Part shown: positions 20,845-31,702 of the stretch, one piece after another | Numbering within the stretch: position 1 is the first letter of the stretch | How the letters are laid out: each line of letters opens with the position of its first letter | Assembly (NCBI RefSeq): GCF_028009165.1 | Contig: NC_079241.1 | Coordinates: 1,116,001 to 1,180,000 of the forward strand | Length of the DNA stretch: 64,000 nucleotides | Source of the DNA: Akanthomyces muscarius | Taxonomy: Eukaryota; Ascomycota; Sordariomycetes; Hypocreales; Cordycipitaceae | Direction of reading: 5' to 3' | The notes under the pieces: model-generated | Seen by the model: only the letters and a program-made list of their open reading frames with translations | What the model was told of the DNA's origin: nothing | Databases searched by the model: none | Translations under genes and position numbers: made by a program

Positions 20845-22940
20845 ATGGAACGCCTCGATTGCGCTGTGATCGGCAGCGGTAAGTCCCCTCTATCCCCTCT
20901 GCGACTCTGGCCCCAACGTCTTGGCCCCCGCCCTCATCCTCGATCCAGCGTACGGGGGCGCGCCACACAGATGTCATCACAGTCACGCAAAGCAGAATGC
21001 GTAATGAATTCGAGACAATAAGAATCGGAAGAGATTAGCTGATCTCGCATAAATGCATAGGTGTTTACGGATTAGCCGCCGCCAAGCAGTACCAGGCCAC
21101 GCACCCCGACGAGAAGCTGGTCATTTACGAGTCGCGTCCCTGTCTAGGCGGGACGTGGTCGGAAGAGCGGCTGTACCCGAACCTCAAGACGAACAACCTT
21201 TTAGGCACCTTTGAGTACCCAGACTTCCCGCTTGATCCCGCAGCTGTCAATTTGCGGCCTGCCAAAGATCATATCCCAGGCGAGACGGCCAATGCATACT
21301 TCAAGGCCTACGCCCGCCGCTTCGGCATTGATGGGCTTATCCAGTTCAACACCAAGGTCATCGTCGCCGAACACCAGGAGGACACGGCAGAGGGTGGCTG
21401 GGTGCTTACGATTGAGAAGACGGAGGAATTAAACACTCCCAGCAAGGTCTTCGCCCGTCGCCTAGTTGTTGCGACCGGTCTAACTACCGACCCGATTCTG
21501 CCTACCTTTGACGGGCAGGACACTTTTGGTGCTCCCATCTTCCATGCCAAGGACTTTTCTCAGTATGCCGATACTCTGAAGACGGCAAAGAGTGCAACTG
21601 TGTATGGAGTTGGCAAATATGCCTGGGATGTGGCGTATTCGTATGCCGCAGCCGGTGTGCCAGTCAACTGGGTTATCCGCGGTGAGCACAGCTTGATCTT
21701 GCCCATAGATGTTTCCTTTGCGCTGACTAGATACGTTATAGCCTCTGGTCACGGCTTAGGCTGGGTTACGACCCCGCGTGTGTCGCCTTTTAAATTATGG
21801 CTCGAAAAGCTTGCGCGTAAGTTGTCATTGCCGTAATAACCCTGCGCAGCAGTCTGATCGCAGATAGACACTCGTCTCATGACTTGGTTCAGCCCATCCA
21901 TCTGGTCCGAATCCGATGGATTCGGTTGGATCCAGCGATTCCTGCATCGCACCTGGCTTGGCCAGCTAATTGTTATTGCCGTGTGGAAAATTATCAGCTC
22001 CGATGTTATTGAGCTTTGTGGCTTTGACAAGCACCCTGAGACAGCCAAACTCAAGGCTTGGATTCCTCTCATGTATACAGCGACCAGCCTCAGCATGCTC
22101 AACTATGAAACCGACATGTTTGAGCTTGTTCGAAGCGGTGTGATTAAGGTCCACGTGAGTGAAATTGAGAAGCTCAGCCCGGGCGAGGTACATCTGAGCG
22201 ACGGCACGACATTCAAATCCGATGTCATGATGGCATACGCTGGCTGGCAGCAGTCGCCTCCGGTCAAGTTCTTGCCCGAGGGTATAGAAGCCGAGCTTGG
22301 GCTGCCTCATTCGCGAACTGACGGCGAATGGGATCCGGATACCGGAAAGCAAGCACAACTTATCAAGCGTGCCGACGATGAGATTCTAACCAAGCTCCCG
22401 ATGCTTAAGGATCAGCCACAATTCCCCAACTATGTTCCCATCACAAAGCAAGGCGGCGTCGTGACGAACAATGCTAAACCTCAAACGGGCTACATGCTGT
22501 ACCGCTTCCTCGCTCCGCAGTCAGCAAGGCTGCTGCGGTACCATGACATTGCCTTTACTGGTCTCATGTACAACTTGAGCACCCTGACTACCGCTCATGT
22601 CAGTGGTCTGTGGATCAGCGCTTTCCTTGACGGAAAGCTGGACAACAACCCTTCCGACATTGTCGCAGACGAGGACGCCTACAACAAGCTGCAATACCAA
22701 AATGTGCTGTACAATCGTTTCGGCCACTGGCGTCACCCAATTGACTGGAACAACAAGTCTCCTTGTTTTGTTTTTGATACCGTCACTTATATCAGTATGC
22801 TGCTCCGTGATCTTGGGCTGGAGACTCACAGGAAGAGCAGCCTCTTCCGGGAGATTTTCAGCGCCTATGGAGTCGAGAACTACCGAAATGTGAATGAAGA
22901 GTGGGCAGCAGCACAGGCCTCCAAAGCAAAGAAGGACTGA
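20845..22940 (+). CDS. Flavin-binding monooxygenase-like protein
   Basis: 620 aa from exons 20845..20878, 21061..21816 and 21868..22940; introns are 182 nt (GTAAGT...CATAG) and 51 nt (GTAAGT...ATAG). The 34-nt first exon carries the start of the FAD motif, completed by splicing as IGSGVYGLAAA (9-19). Next come ESRPCLGGTW and LYPNLKTNNL, typical of dimethylaniline monooxygenase-like fungal proteins. The second dinucleotide region reads TVYGVGKYAWDVAYSYAAAG; the usual GxGxSG is relaxed to GVGKYAWD. The C-terminal half has hydrophobic helices near IVIAVWKII and a closing segment on membrane-like folds. It differs from the Baeyer-Villiger-type gene nearby: no FxGxxxH fingerprint was found. Substrate unknown. 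Confidence 0.87.
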
Positions 22941-23327
22941 TGTCGTTAGTATCAGGCTTCGAATTTATATGTGCTAAAAATAATGAACTATACCCCAGTC
23001 ATTGTGCGCCTGGAGGGGTTGGCGCCTTCTTATCGCGCAATATATTCGAAATTTGAAGGATGCCGCTGGCCCGTATGAAGCACTTTAAACTCGAAAACGG
23101 GTGATAATCTGCATTTATTCGTGTATCGTGACAGCATCAACTCATGAACGCTGCCAGCTGGCCAAAAGGGGTCCACGACCATCACGTGCTGCACGATGAC
23201 AGAAATGTGCCCGCATTCAAGCCGTTCTTTCCTTCTGCATACTCTCTTTAAAACAGCATATATTCAGCGATTGCATTCGTTCTCGGTCTTTTTCCTTTTT
23301 TCTTTCCTCGTATAGACCTGCCAAAAA
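22941..23327 (+). promoter_or_regulatory. Promoter region of the isopentenyl phosphate kinase gene
   Basis: Contains a strong pyrimidine tract (about 23281-23310) just before the ATG, a common fungal transcription-start context. No factor site recognised. Confidence 0.45.
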
Positions 23328-24212
23328 ATGGCAACTGTTATCGTAAAGCTCGGTGGCGCCGCCATCACAGACAAGTCGGTCCGGGACACGCTCTCAGACA
23401 ACATCGACAGCCTACTAGACAGCATCGCGCACGTCTACCATCAGATACTACACCCGAGCGGTCGCCGTCTCATTCTGATCCACGGCGCAGGCAGTTTCGG
23501 GCACCCACCCGCAAAGAAGTATCAGGTCAAGGCGGGGTGGACGACAGGGCTAGATGAGGCTGGCGGCGGAGATGTCAAGTTTGGCATGGCGCTGACCAGG
23601 CAGCGCGTGCTGCAGCTACACCTCCAAGTAATTCAGAGGCTGCACGAGCGGGACCGCATGCCCGTCTTGTCGGTATCGACATACGATACAGTAGACACGG
23701 ACACCGGAGCCGTAACGGCGGGGTCCAGCGCTCGGCTGGTGGCGCGTGTGCAGCAAGTCCTGGACGCAGGCTTTGTGCCGCTGTTGTTTGGCGATGCCGT
23801 ATTTGACCATACCCTGGGCTGTACTATTCTGTCCGGGGATGCACTCATGTACCATCTTGCTGAGCGCTTGCCGGCTGTTTTGCGTTGCGTGTTTGTCACG
23901 GATGTGGCGGGAATATTCACGCAGGATCCGAAGGGCTTTCCTGATGCGACGCTCATCAAGACGATGCGCTGCAGTGAATCAGATGGCAGCAGGGCAATAG
24001 ATAAGGACGACTCGGCAGCGAGTGTGGACGACGTCACTGGCGCGATGCGGAGCAAATGGCAGTGGGCGAAGCGCATCGTCACTGATGCAAAGCAGGTGCA
24101 GGAAGTGCTGATATGTCAGGCGTCGGACTCATCAAGTGCCATTGGATATGAAGCAAATGATCCAAGCGAAGCTTCTCCAGAGAATGCTAATTGGACTACT
24201 ATTATTCGGTAG
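23328..24212 (+). CDS. Isopentenyl phosphate kinase-like (amino acid kinase fold)
   Basis: 294 aa, single exon, likely cytosolic. Isopentenyl phosphate kinase (IPK) converts isopentenyl phosphate to isopentenyl diphosphate with ATP. The family signature is strong: VKLGGAAITDK at 6-16, HGAGSFGH at 52-59 with the diagnostic His59 that contacts the phosphate, LLFGDAVFD and CTILSGDALMYHLA in the middle, FVTDVAGIF and DVTGAMRSKW near the nucleotide site. The final GAM in place of the usual GGM is minor. Amino acid kinases such as glutamate 5-kinase lack this His. It sits near a P450 and two flavin monooxygenases; a terpenoid link is possible but unproven. Convergent with the acetyltransferase, stops 104 bp apart. 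Confidence 0.88.
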   Translation: MATVIVKLGGAAITDKSVRDTLSDNIDSLLDSIAHVYHQILHPSGRRLILIHGAGSFGHPPAKKYQVKAGWTTGLDEAGGGDVKFGMALTRQRVLQLHLQVIQRLHERDRMPVLSVSTYDTVDTDTGAVTAGSSARLVARVQQVLDAGFVPLLFGDAVFDHTLGCTILSGDALMYHLAERLPAVLRCVFVTDVAGIFTQDPKGFPDATLIKTMRCSESDGSRAIDKDDSAASVDDVTGAMRSKWQWAKRIVTDAKQVQEVLICQASDSSSAIGYEANDPSEASPENANWTTIIR

Positions 24213-24316
24213 ATGCACAGGATGGGCACATGTACATATTCGATATGCCCCTCGTATCCAAAACCGTGCAATAGATGCGAAACAGTATAACTCGCGATGC
24301 ATCAAATTTCTTATAT

Positions 24317-25021
24317 TCATACTCCAGACGTCTGTTTGCTCCTCAGCGCCTCCCACTCTTGCTCCAGTATTGACATGTGCACAATGTCATACCACTGTCT
24401 GTCAAAATACACCGCCTCCCTCGCCCGCCCCTCCTCCACGAACCCCAGTCGCTTGTAGACGGCAACGGCGCGGTCGTTGAACGAGTTCACTGACAGCCCG
24501 ATGCGGTGCAGGTTGGCGTACCGGAACCCCCAGTCGACGAGCCACTGCAGCGCCTCGCTGCCGTAGCCCTTGTCCACGTACGCGCCGTCGAGCGTGATGC
24601 CAACCGAGCTTGCGCGGGCCTGCGGCGAGAGCGGCGAGGGCGGTCGCAGCAAGAGAAAGCCAATGAGCGTGCCCGGGCTGTTCTTGCTCTGTGGTGTTGG
24701 TGACTCGTTTGCCGGCTCGCTCTGAAGAGTGGCTGGCTTCCCCGCAAAGACGGCTGTGGTGGCGCTGTTGGCGCTGTCGGAAGGGAGGTAAATGAGCGCG
24801 CCGAGGAGACACTCGGCTAATAAGTCGAGAACCAGCTTGTTGCTCTGCTCCAAGTTTCGGGGCCTTGGGAGAATGTCGGTAGATAGGCACAGCATCGCGG
24901 GATCGTTGATCATGTGGTCTTGAATCCAAGCCTGTATTTCCGTGTCTCTGGGCTCGACGGCTCTGTAGACGAGACGCTCTGACTTCCAGATGTTGCTGGC
25001 TTTTGCGGCAACACCTTCCAT
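24317..25021 (-). CDS. GNAT family N-acetyltransferase (RimJ/RimL-like)
   Basis: 234 aa, single exon. The acetyl-CoA fold begins SERLVYRAVEPRD. The central strands are split by a Ser/Thr/Pro-rich insert, then TLIGFLLL, VGITLDGAYVDKGYGSEALQWLVDWGF (the acetyl-CoA pyrophosphate loop, motif A), NLHRIGLSVNSFNDRAVAVYKRLGF (motif B) and VEEGRAREAVYFDRQWYDIVHMSIL. This end matches Acetyltransf_3 members that acetylate protein N-termini, amines or antibiotics. The start at 25021 is the first Met with family-like sequence; an upstream in-frame Met at 25102 gives a highly basic 27-residue extension that I consider 5' UTR. Substrate unknown. Confidence 0.87.
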   Translation of the reverse strand: MEGVAAKASNIWKSERLVYRAVEPRDTEIQAWIQDHMINDPAMLCLSTDILPRPRNLEQSNKLVLDLLAECLLGALIYLPSDSANSATTAVFAGKPATLQSEPANESPTPQSKNSPGTLIGFLLLRPPSPLSPQARASSVGITLDGAYVDKGYGSEALQWLVDWGFRYANLHRIGLSVNSFNDRAVAVYKRLGFVEEGRAREAVYFDRQWYDIVHMSILEQEWEALRSKQTSGV

Positions 25022-26213
25022 GTTTCTGTTACTCTTCAGATTGTTCCTTTCTTTGTTCCGTCTTTCGCGTTCAAATGATTGTCTTCTTGTGATAGTTGGC
25101 AAGTTTCAGCTTTTTTGTCGCGAATCTGCCCTCGACTGTGAAGGAGCCTAAAGTCTGACGCGGACACTAGAGCCCTTGCTCAGCCACGAACGCTGCATTT
25201 GTGGCTGATACGGCACTGCAACGAAGACATCATCTTTATTAAGTCTGCTATGCATGAGAGTAAATAGGACTGGACATCTATATATGACAAACGTAGATTG
25301 CTGATTCTGGCGTTCACCAGTCACCGTGTATGAGTACACATGCTGGCTGGAGCCGGCTAGGGTCATGTTGGAATTCTCGTGGCTGCGCCGGAGCCATCGG
25401 CTACGCAGCGTTAGCTACGTTATTAGCCACAATGTCTGTGTCGGGATCGTTCAACAGTGACGCCGAGTAGAAGTAGAGACGCGTAAGATGAGTTTAGTTT
25501 TGTCTGTACACCGGGTGGGATAGTTACTCGCTACCTGTTGTAATTCCTTGCCCAGCATGTGCTTCAGCACCGTGAACCCCATTACATATTAATGTTCAAG
25601 CATACAGAATGAAAGCGCTCGCTCCCGAGTACTACTCAGCTGAACGAGTTAGCTCCGATAGATGAACCTTATTATTTACAAGTGGCGTTTTCAAAAGCCT
25701 ATGTGGCTGGCGGACTTGGCCGCTCACACGTGGTATAAGGAAGCACCCCGTCCTTCGCAGATATTCAACACAAGAACCGGTTTGGAATTATTTGATAGAT
25801 CATTTCATGTTTCTGTTTGTTTTGGCGCAGTCATTCCCTCTCCAGTACATCGCGATAAGGACAAATAATAAATAGCGTACTTGGCGGTCTTGTGCTAGTC
25901 ACCCCTACCCTGTAGTATACCAGCCTGATTATCACAATAGAGGAGCGACTGGTCATAACCATATGCATGCTGATTCTCAGCTGCCTTTCGCCATCTTCTT
26001 TTTTCCCATTTCAAGATCATGCGATGTACGATTAAGTCTTTCCAAGGAATTCCAATCATCAAAACACCGCAAAATGTGGCGACAAGCCGAGGATGGACAG
26101 GCTACTAGTGGCCTATCACACGCCGCGGGGATTTACTGATGGCAGTGATGGCCGCTCCGGGACCTACTTTTCGTGCTTGATATCTCATGAAACGGAGACG
26201 CCACCGGTTCCTG

Positions 26214-26310
26214 CGATAACAAGTTAAACAAAGCAGCCACGCAGCCACGCCAGCAATCTTGCGCTCCCTGTTGTCGGCATCCGCCGCCTTCCAGCGATAA
26301 ATGCGATAAG
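26214..26310 (+). promoter_or_regulatory. Cluster of GATA-factor sites upstream of the purine permease
   Basis: CGATAA occurs at 26214-26219, 26295-26300 and 26304-26309, the last extended to CGATAAG. All match the fungal GATA consensus HGATAR. They lie about 410-510 bp before the permease ATG, as expected for nitrogen-catabolite control by an AreA-like activator. This is inference from motif and neighbour; single GATA sites are common by chance. Confidence 0.4.
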
Positions 26311-26590
26311 AAATTTTGCTACTTGAATCGCATGTGTTCCTGACCTCAAGCGACGAGAGGAAATACGAGCGCATCGCAAATAGCCATTGTGTCGAAACAA
26401 GCAAGTCGACGTTATCTATCAGAGGCCCACCTGTGCGACACCGGCCCGGTACGTTATCCTGTTGCGCTCACACGCCGAGAAAAGGAGATCTTCATGTGAA
26501 TTGCTCGTGGCTTCTCCTTCTTCCAACATGGACCCAGAGGCTGATGTGTCGCTCGACTTCTCGCGCAGAATCGAGTCCCCTCATATAGGC

Positions 26591-26637
26591 TTCAGCAGGT
26601 TCGCCCCCAACAACCGCCAGGATTCAGCAGGTTCGCC
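26591..26637 (+). repeat. 15-bp direct repeat
   Basis: TTCAGCAGGTTCGCC occurs twice, 32 bp apart start to start, within 130 bp of the permease ATG. Confidence 0.85.
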
Positions 26638-26720
26638 TGATCATAACCGCTGCCGAAGATCCCTTTTAATATAATTAATTACACGATACCTACTACGATC
26701 CTCAATTTCTTTCCCCCAAG

Positions 26721-28534
26721 ATGGACGAAGATCACGGACCCCAATCGATAGGCCCGACGTGTTCGTCGCGCCGCACCGTCGGCTCCCGGCTTCGCTCTGT
26801 GACGCGAGCCTTTACCACTAAAAAGGGCCTCATTGGCGACTACGACTATGGCTTCCTCTTTCGTCCGAACCTGCCATTCATGCGGCGATCGAACTCGCGC
26901 AGTCCCTTTTTCGGCCTCAACGACCGCATGCCCTTGGTGCTGAGCCTGCTCCTCGGTCTCCAGCACGCGCTGGCCATGCTCGCCGGCATCATCACGCCGC
27001 CGCTTCTGCTCAGCGGCACGTCCGGCGCCAATTTGGACGTGGACCAGCAGCAGTACCTCGTATCTGCTGCGCTCATCATTTCGGGCATCCTATCCACCAT
27101 CCAAATCACCCGTTTCCGCATCTTCAAGTCTCCGTGAGTTGACTCTCTTCCTGTCTCTCTGGCCCCCTCTGGTAGTACACGAGTAATTTGGGGCTAACAT
27201 TGCACTGGAACAGCTACTACATTGGCACAGGCGTCATCTCCGTCGTCGGTGTCTCGTTCAGCGTCATCCCCGTCGCCCTCGGCGGCTTCCAGCAAATGTA
27301 CGCCAACGGCTACTGCCCGTCCACGCCCGACGGCAAGCCGCTCCCTTGCCCGCGCGGCTACGGCGCCCTTATCGGCACATCGGCCCTGTGCGCGCTCATC
27401 GAGATCCTCATCTCCTTTGTCCCCGCGCGCGTCCTCCTGCGCATGTGCCCGCCCATCGTCACAGGCCCGACCGTCATGCTCATCGGCGTGCACCTCATCG
27501 AGAGCGGCTTCCAGGGCTGGCTGGGCGGCTCCGGGCCGTGCTCGGACCCAGCGACCGCCACGGGTATCTTTGCCCTCTGCCCGAGCACCAGCGCGCCGCA
27601 CCCGCTGCCCTGGGGCTCCGCCGAGTTCTTCGGCCTTGGCTTCTCCGTCTTCATCACCATTATGCTCTGCGAGCGCTTCGGGTCGCCGATTATGAAGTCG
27701 ACGTCCATTGTCATTGGTCTGCTGGTGGGCTGCATCATTGCCGCGGCGTGCGGCTACTTTGACCGATCGGGCATCGACGTGGCTCCCGTGGCATCTTTCA
27801 TCTGGGTGCACACGTTTCCGCTGTCTCTCTACGGGCCCATGGTGCTGCCAATACTCGCCGTGTACATCATCTGCGCGTGCGAGGCGATTGGCGACATTAC
27901 CGCCACCTGTGACGTGTCGAAGCTCGAGGTCGACGGCCCCATCTACGAGTCGCGCATCCAGGGCGGTGTCCTGGCCGACGGCTTGAATGGCATGCTCGCA
28001 TGTCTCATGACCATGACCCCCATGAGCACGTTCGCGCAAAATAATGGCGTCATTGCTCTGACGCGCTGCGCCAATCGCAAAGCTGGCTACGCTTGCTGCT
28101 TTTTCCTCGTCGTTATGGGCATCTTTGCCAAGTTCGCTGCTGCCATTGTCTCCATTCCCTCTTCTGTCATTGGCGGCATGACCACGTTCCTCTTCACGGC
28201 CGTCGCTGTGTCCGGCGTTGCCATTATCGCGCGCGGCGTCGTCTTTACTCGCCGCAACCGCTTCATCCTGACGGCTGGCCTATCGCTCGGCTACGGTGCC
28301 ACCCTCGTGCCCACATACTTTTCTCACATCTTCACGTACAACGGCGATAACAAGTCTCTCAAAGGCTTTTATGACGCGATTGTTCTCGTGATGCAGACAG
28401 GTTTTGCCGTCACGGCGGCGGTGTGTATGATCCTCAATCTTACCCTGCCCGAGGAATTGGAAGAAGACATCACTGCTGAGGAGACCGAGCTTGAGCACAC
28501 TTCTAGCGGGCGCGAAATGAAGGCAACTGCCTAG
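26721..28534 (+). CDS. Uric acid-xanthine permease (NAT/NCS2 family, UapA/UapC type)
   Basis: Plasma-membrane proton symporter for purines, 577 aa. Exons are 26721..27133 and 27214..28534; an 80-nt intron (GTGAGT...GCTAAC...AACAG) joins KSP to YYIGTG. Family motifs are intact. The QH motif LGLQHALAMLAG is in TM1. The TM8 segment CEAIGDITAT carries Glu361. The NAT signature QNNGVIALTR is at 413-422, matching [QEP]-N-x-G-x4-T-[RKG]. By alignment in my head, Glu361 and Gln413 correspond to the substrate-binding Glu and Gln of Aspergillus UapA. About 14 hydrophobic segments are visible; N- and C-termini are cytosolic and polar, and the acidic C-terminus resembles the sorting region of UapA. UapA and UapC cannot be told apart here. 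Confidence 0.94.
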
Positions 28535-28990
28535 GATGATGTAGTCACAAGTTAGGTTGCTTGAACTGCTTATGCACATTCAGTGTGCCGGGTGACAGGC
28601 TGTTATTTTTGCGTTCTGAATACATAAAAGCAACGACTTCTGGCGTCTTTGTGTGATGAAGTACAACTGCGATTATTAGCTCATATGATTCATGGCAATG
28701 TTACGCTCAAAAAGTGAATTATTCAAAATAATGACTGCGCCTCCCCGTATCAACCTATTTTTTATAATACAGAAAGAAACAAAAGTGAAAAGCGCCATTA
28801 ACAAGAAAAGTAACAAAGAAAAGAGCGCCAGGTATGCCAGATAAACGTCCATAAGCCTTCCCATCCGCTTCACCCAAGAACCAGTAGAGAAATTTGAAAA
28901 CGATCGAAAAAAAGAAGAACAAGAAAAGCCATCACATTGAAGAGATTTCTGCGAGCATCACGAGATATATCCCGTTGGCACTGTTTGCGT
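28535..28990. other. Convergent 3' spacer
   Basis: AT-rich gap between the ends of the permease and CET1 genes. No gene seen. Confidence 0.55.
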
Positions 28991-31702
28991 TTATTGCTGA
29001 AAGTCTCTTCCTTTGCGGGCAAGGACGCGGACATTGTCCAAAAAGCCCTCAACCAGCTCCTGGTAGCCGTGCGGTTCTCCAGTCATGGCCCGACGGCCCT
29101 GCTCAATGACGGCAGTACCAGAGACTTCAATCTCCAGCTCGTGCTCCTTGTCGCCGCGTTGTGACTGGATGGAATATTAGCAAACGTTGTACACAGTGGA
29201 GGAATGAGGATGTTGCTTACGCCCTGCCCACCGGGCATGGTGACCTGGGTGAGATCAACCTGATAATTGCCTTGCTTGTAGCTCAATCGGTCCTTGCGGC
29301 GGTCGGTAATGCCGTACACCGGTGCTGCAGCGTGCTGTTCCAGCTCGTCCACAGGGCCTTCCCAGTTCATCTCTAGATTAATGCTGATGCGGCAGTCCAT
29401 GGGGCACTTGGGCATGTGGAGATCAATGTCAGCCACCCTGGCCTTGACAATCTTGTTCAAGACCTCCCCGGTTTTCTCGTCATACGTGACTCTCGCTTTC
29501 ACATTTTTGCGCGTACCCAGTCGGGATCTAACGCAACCGGGTATACGCGCCTGCATGTCGAGTGGGAGCTCAAAATATTTGTCGATTTCACGACGATGTT
29601 TGTAGTGCACCTGCACACGGTTTTTGCCTTGTGCTGCGCGGGGGTCTGTTTGAATGACGATATTGTTGAGGAAATCATTGAATGATTTGTGGTGCGCCTT
29701 GTGTTCTCAGGTCAGCTTCGTGCCACGCGACAGAAATAGCAAGTGCTTGACTTACCTCGGTCATGCTGCTCTTGAATGCCACCCGCCCGGTGTCACGTAA
29801 AACACACTCTGAATCAATTGATTTCTCTACGCGATGGTTTGTATCCTTGTCAATCAGCGTCCCCAGCTTTGCCTCGATCTCAAACTCGATACCTCGGCTG
29901 GTTATTTCCTGTGCATCCTGGGCGTTAATAACGTGGATGAAGAGGAAATCGGCAACAGCTCGTGACATTTCTTCGTATGGTTTGACGCCAGTGATGCTGG
30001 CTTCCCAGGGTCCAAGAAACTCTTGAGGCCCAGGGGGCACCGGAGGTTGCGGCACTTGGTTGCTTTCTTCGTTCTTTTCGGCATCGGGTGTCTCATTCGA
30101 CCGAGAACCACGAGATTCTTTCTCTCCGTTCATGTGCGAATGTTGGCGAGCCGGAAGAACATAGTTTGCATGCTTCGGTAGGGCCTTACCCAGTGTCCGG
30201 ACGCTGAGCGCCCAAACAGGCGGCTCTGTGAAGATTTCACGCACAACGTTCTCGTCTGGTTCTGGTCGCAAAGGTGCCGCAGGCTTTTTCGACGCAGGTG
30301 TTGATTCTTCCTCTTCTTGCTTCACTGTCTCTTGCGGTGCCTCTTCCTCCTTGGCCGTTCCTTGTAGCATCGCTTGCGATGCCTCTTCTTTCTGTCCATT
30401 GACTTCTCCGGGGGGTGGTCTCGATTTCCTATGCTCGAGCTCACTAGGGCTCATACTGCGATCATCTAACTTCCGCTTGGCGGGCGTTGGCGCAGGGTGT
30501 TCCTGCTTGACTTCTACTGCGCTCGCGGGCTGCAGGGCTGGATCCGCTTTCGAGTCCCCCTCCGAGGTCGATGGGCGACGTTCAGCATTGCTTGGCAGAG
30601 AGCCAACACGTGTTTTGGGACTAACAGACATGCTGTGCTCTCGCGCACTAGTCGATCTGCGCTTGGCGCTCCCTGGGCGCGGCGATTCGTAGGCTGATTG
30701 CGAATGAGGACGTGGGTGGGAAAGGCGATGCTGTTGCGGTTGCTGTGGGTGCGGCGGGTGCGGCGGGCCGTTGGGAGACGAGTGGGCTTGTGCAACAGTA
30801 GCCCCTCCGATAGATGTCACTTTATGTTGGTAAGGGCTTGAAGGCTGACTGAAAGGGGGAGGGCCCTGGGAGTTTGCACTCGATGGGTTGGCACTCTGCG
30901 GCTGACTATAAGGACCTGGAGGGAGTGAAGGTTGACGGCGATACTCTGTCGGCGGATGCTGGTGTTGGGGGGCAGGGCTTCCCTGAGCAAACGAAGGGCC
31001 GTACGGATGTTGCGAATGTGCAGACGTTGGCGTCGGGGTGGACTGCGCGGAATGAGTTCGCTGAGCCTGTTGTTGACCTGGATGGCCTATCGGTGGTGTT
31101 TGAGGAATTGGATTATGTGGCAGATACGGTGTCGTCGGATGAACTTGGGGAGGAGGATGGCTGTCGTGACGCTGGTGCTGTTGGTGAACGGGATGGGGCG
31201 GAGGCTGGTATTGCGCCGGGGGGTATTGATGTCGCTGGCTTGGGCTTCGGATCTCGTGAGGAGCTTGATTCGGAAAGTAGCCTGGAGACGGACCATGCAC
31301 TGGGCCTGGTGTTGAGCTCGTCGACTGACGATACGGCGACTGTACTGGAGGTGCGTTGCCAGGAGATCGAGGGTCCGCAAACGAACCAGGATGACTAGCT
31401 CGAGGAGGATACGCAGCTTGGGCCTGGTAGGGAGACTGTGGAGGGTACGCGCCGGGCGGGTACTGGTTGCTGTGGTGTTGGTAATCGGGCGCCCCAGGCT
31501 TCCCAGGGGACGGCTGAGGTGGTGAATGATGAGGGTATTCGCGATATGCGTACTGCGCATTGGCTGACGGAGGTCCACGGGGTGGTTGAGGGTGCTGCTG
31601 AGGATGCTGCAGGGGATGCTGCTGCTGCGGCGCTGGCGGTGGTGCCTTGGCGGCAGAGCGCTCCCCGTTATCAGAAGTATTAAGGACCGAACGAAGATCC
31701 AT
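28991..31702 (-). CDS. CET1: mRNA-capping enzyme subunit beta (RNA 5'-triphosphatase)
   Basis: Removes the gamma phosphate from nascent mRNA 5' ends, the first capping step, in the nucleus. 865 aa from exons 31702..29756, 29697..29221 and 29164..28991; introns are 58 nt (GTAAGT...CACAAG) and 56 nt (GTAAGC...ATCCAG), both phase 0. The first ~470 residues are a Pro/Gln/Ser/His-rich disordered region, then an acidic Lys-rich linker. The metal-dependent tunnel fold follows: IEFEIEAKL at 605-613 (first Glu-rich strand), RVAFKSSM, KARVTYDEKTGEV, CRISINLEMNWEGP, YQVDLTQVT, and HELEIEV at 816-822 (second Glu pair). These strands bind the catalytic metal in yeast Cet1. The third exon is needed for the last strand. 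The long low-complexity N-terminus is typical of filamentous fungi. Confidence 0.93.

Larger units (their letters stand above)
25022..26720. other. Intergenic with GATA sites upstream of the purine permease
   Basis: About 1.7 kb between divergent starts of the acetyltransferase and the permease. Open frames are short and biased. It holds a GATA cluster and a 15-bp repeat (TTCAGCAGGTTCGCC at 26591-26605 and 26623-26637). Confidence 0.5.
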
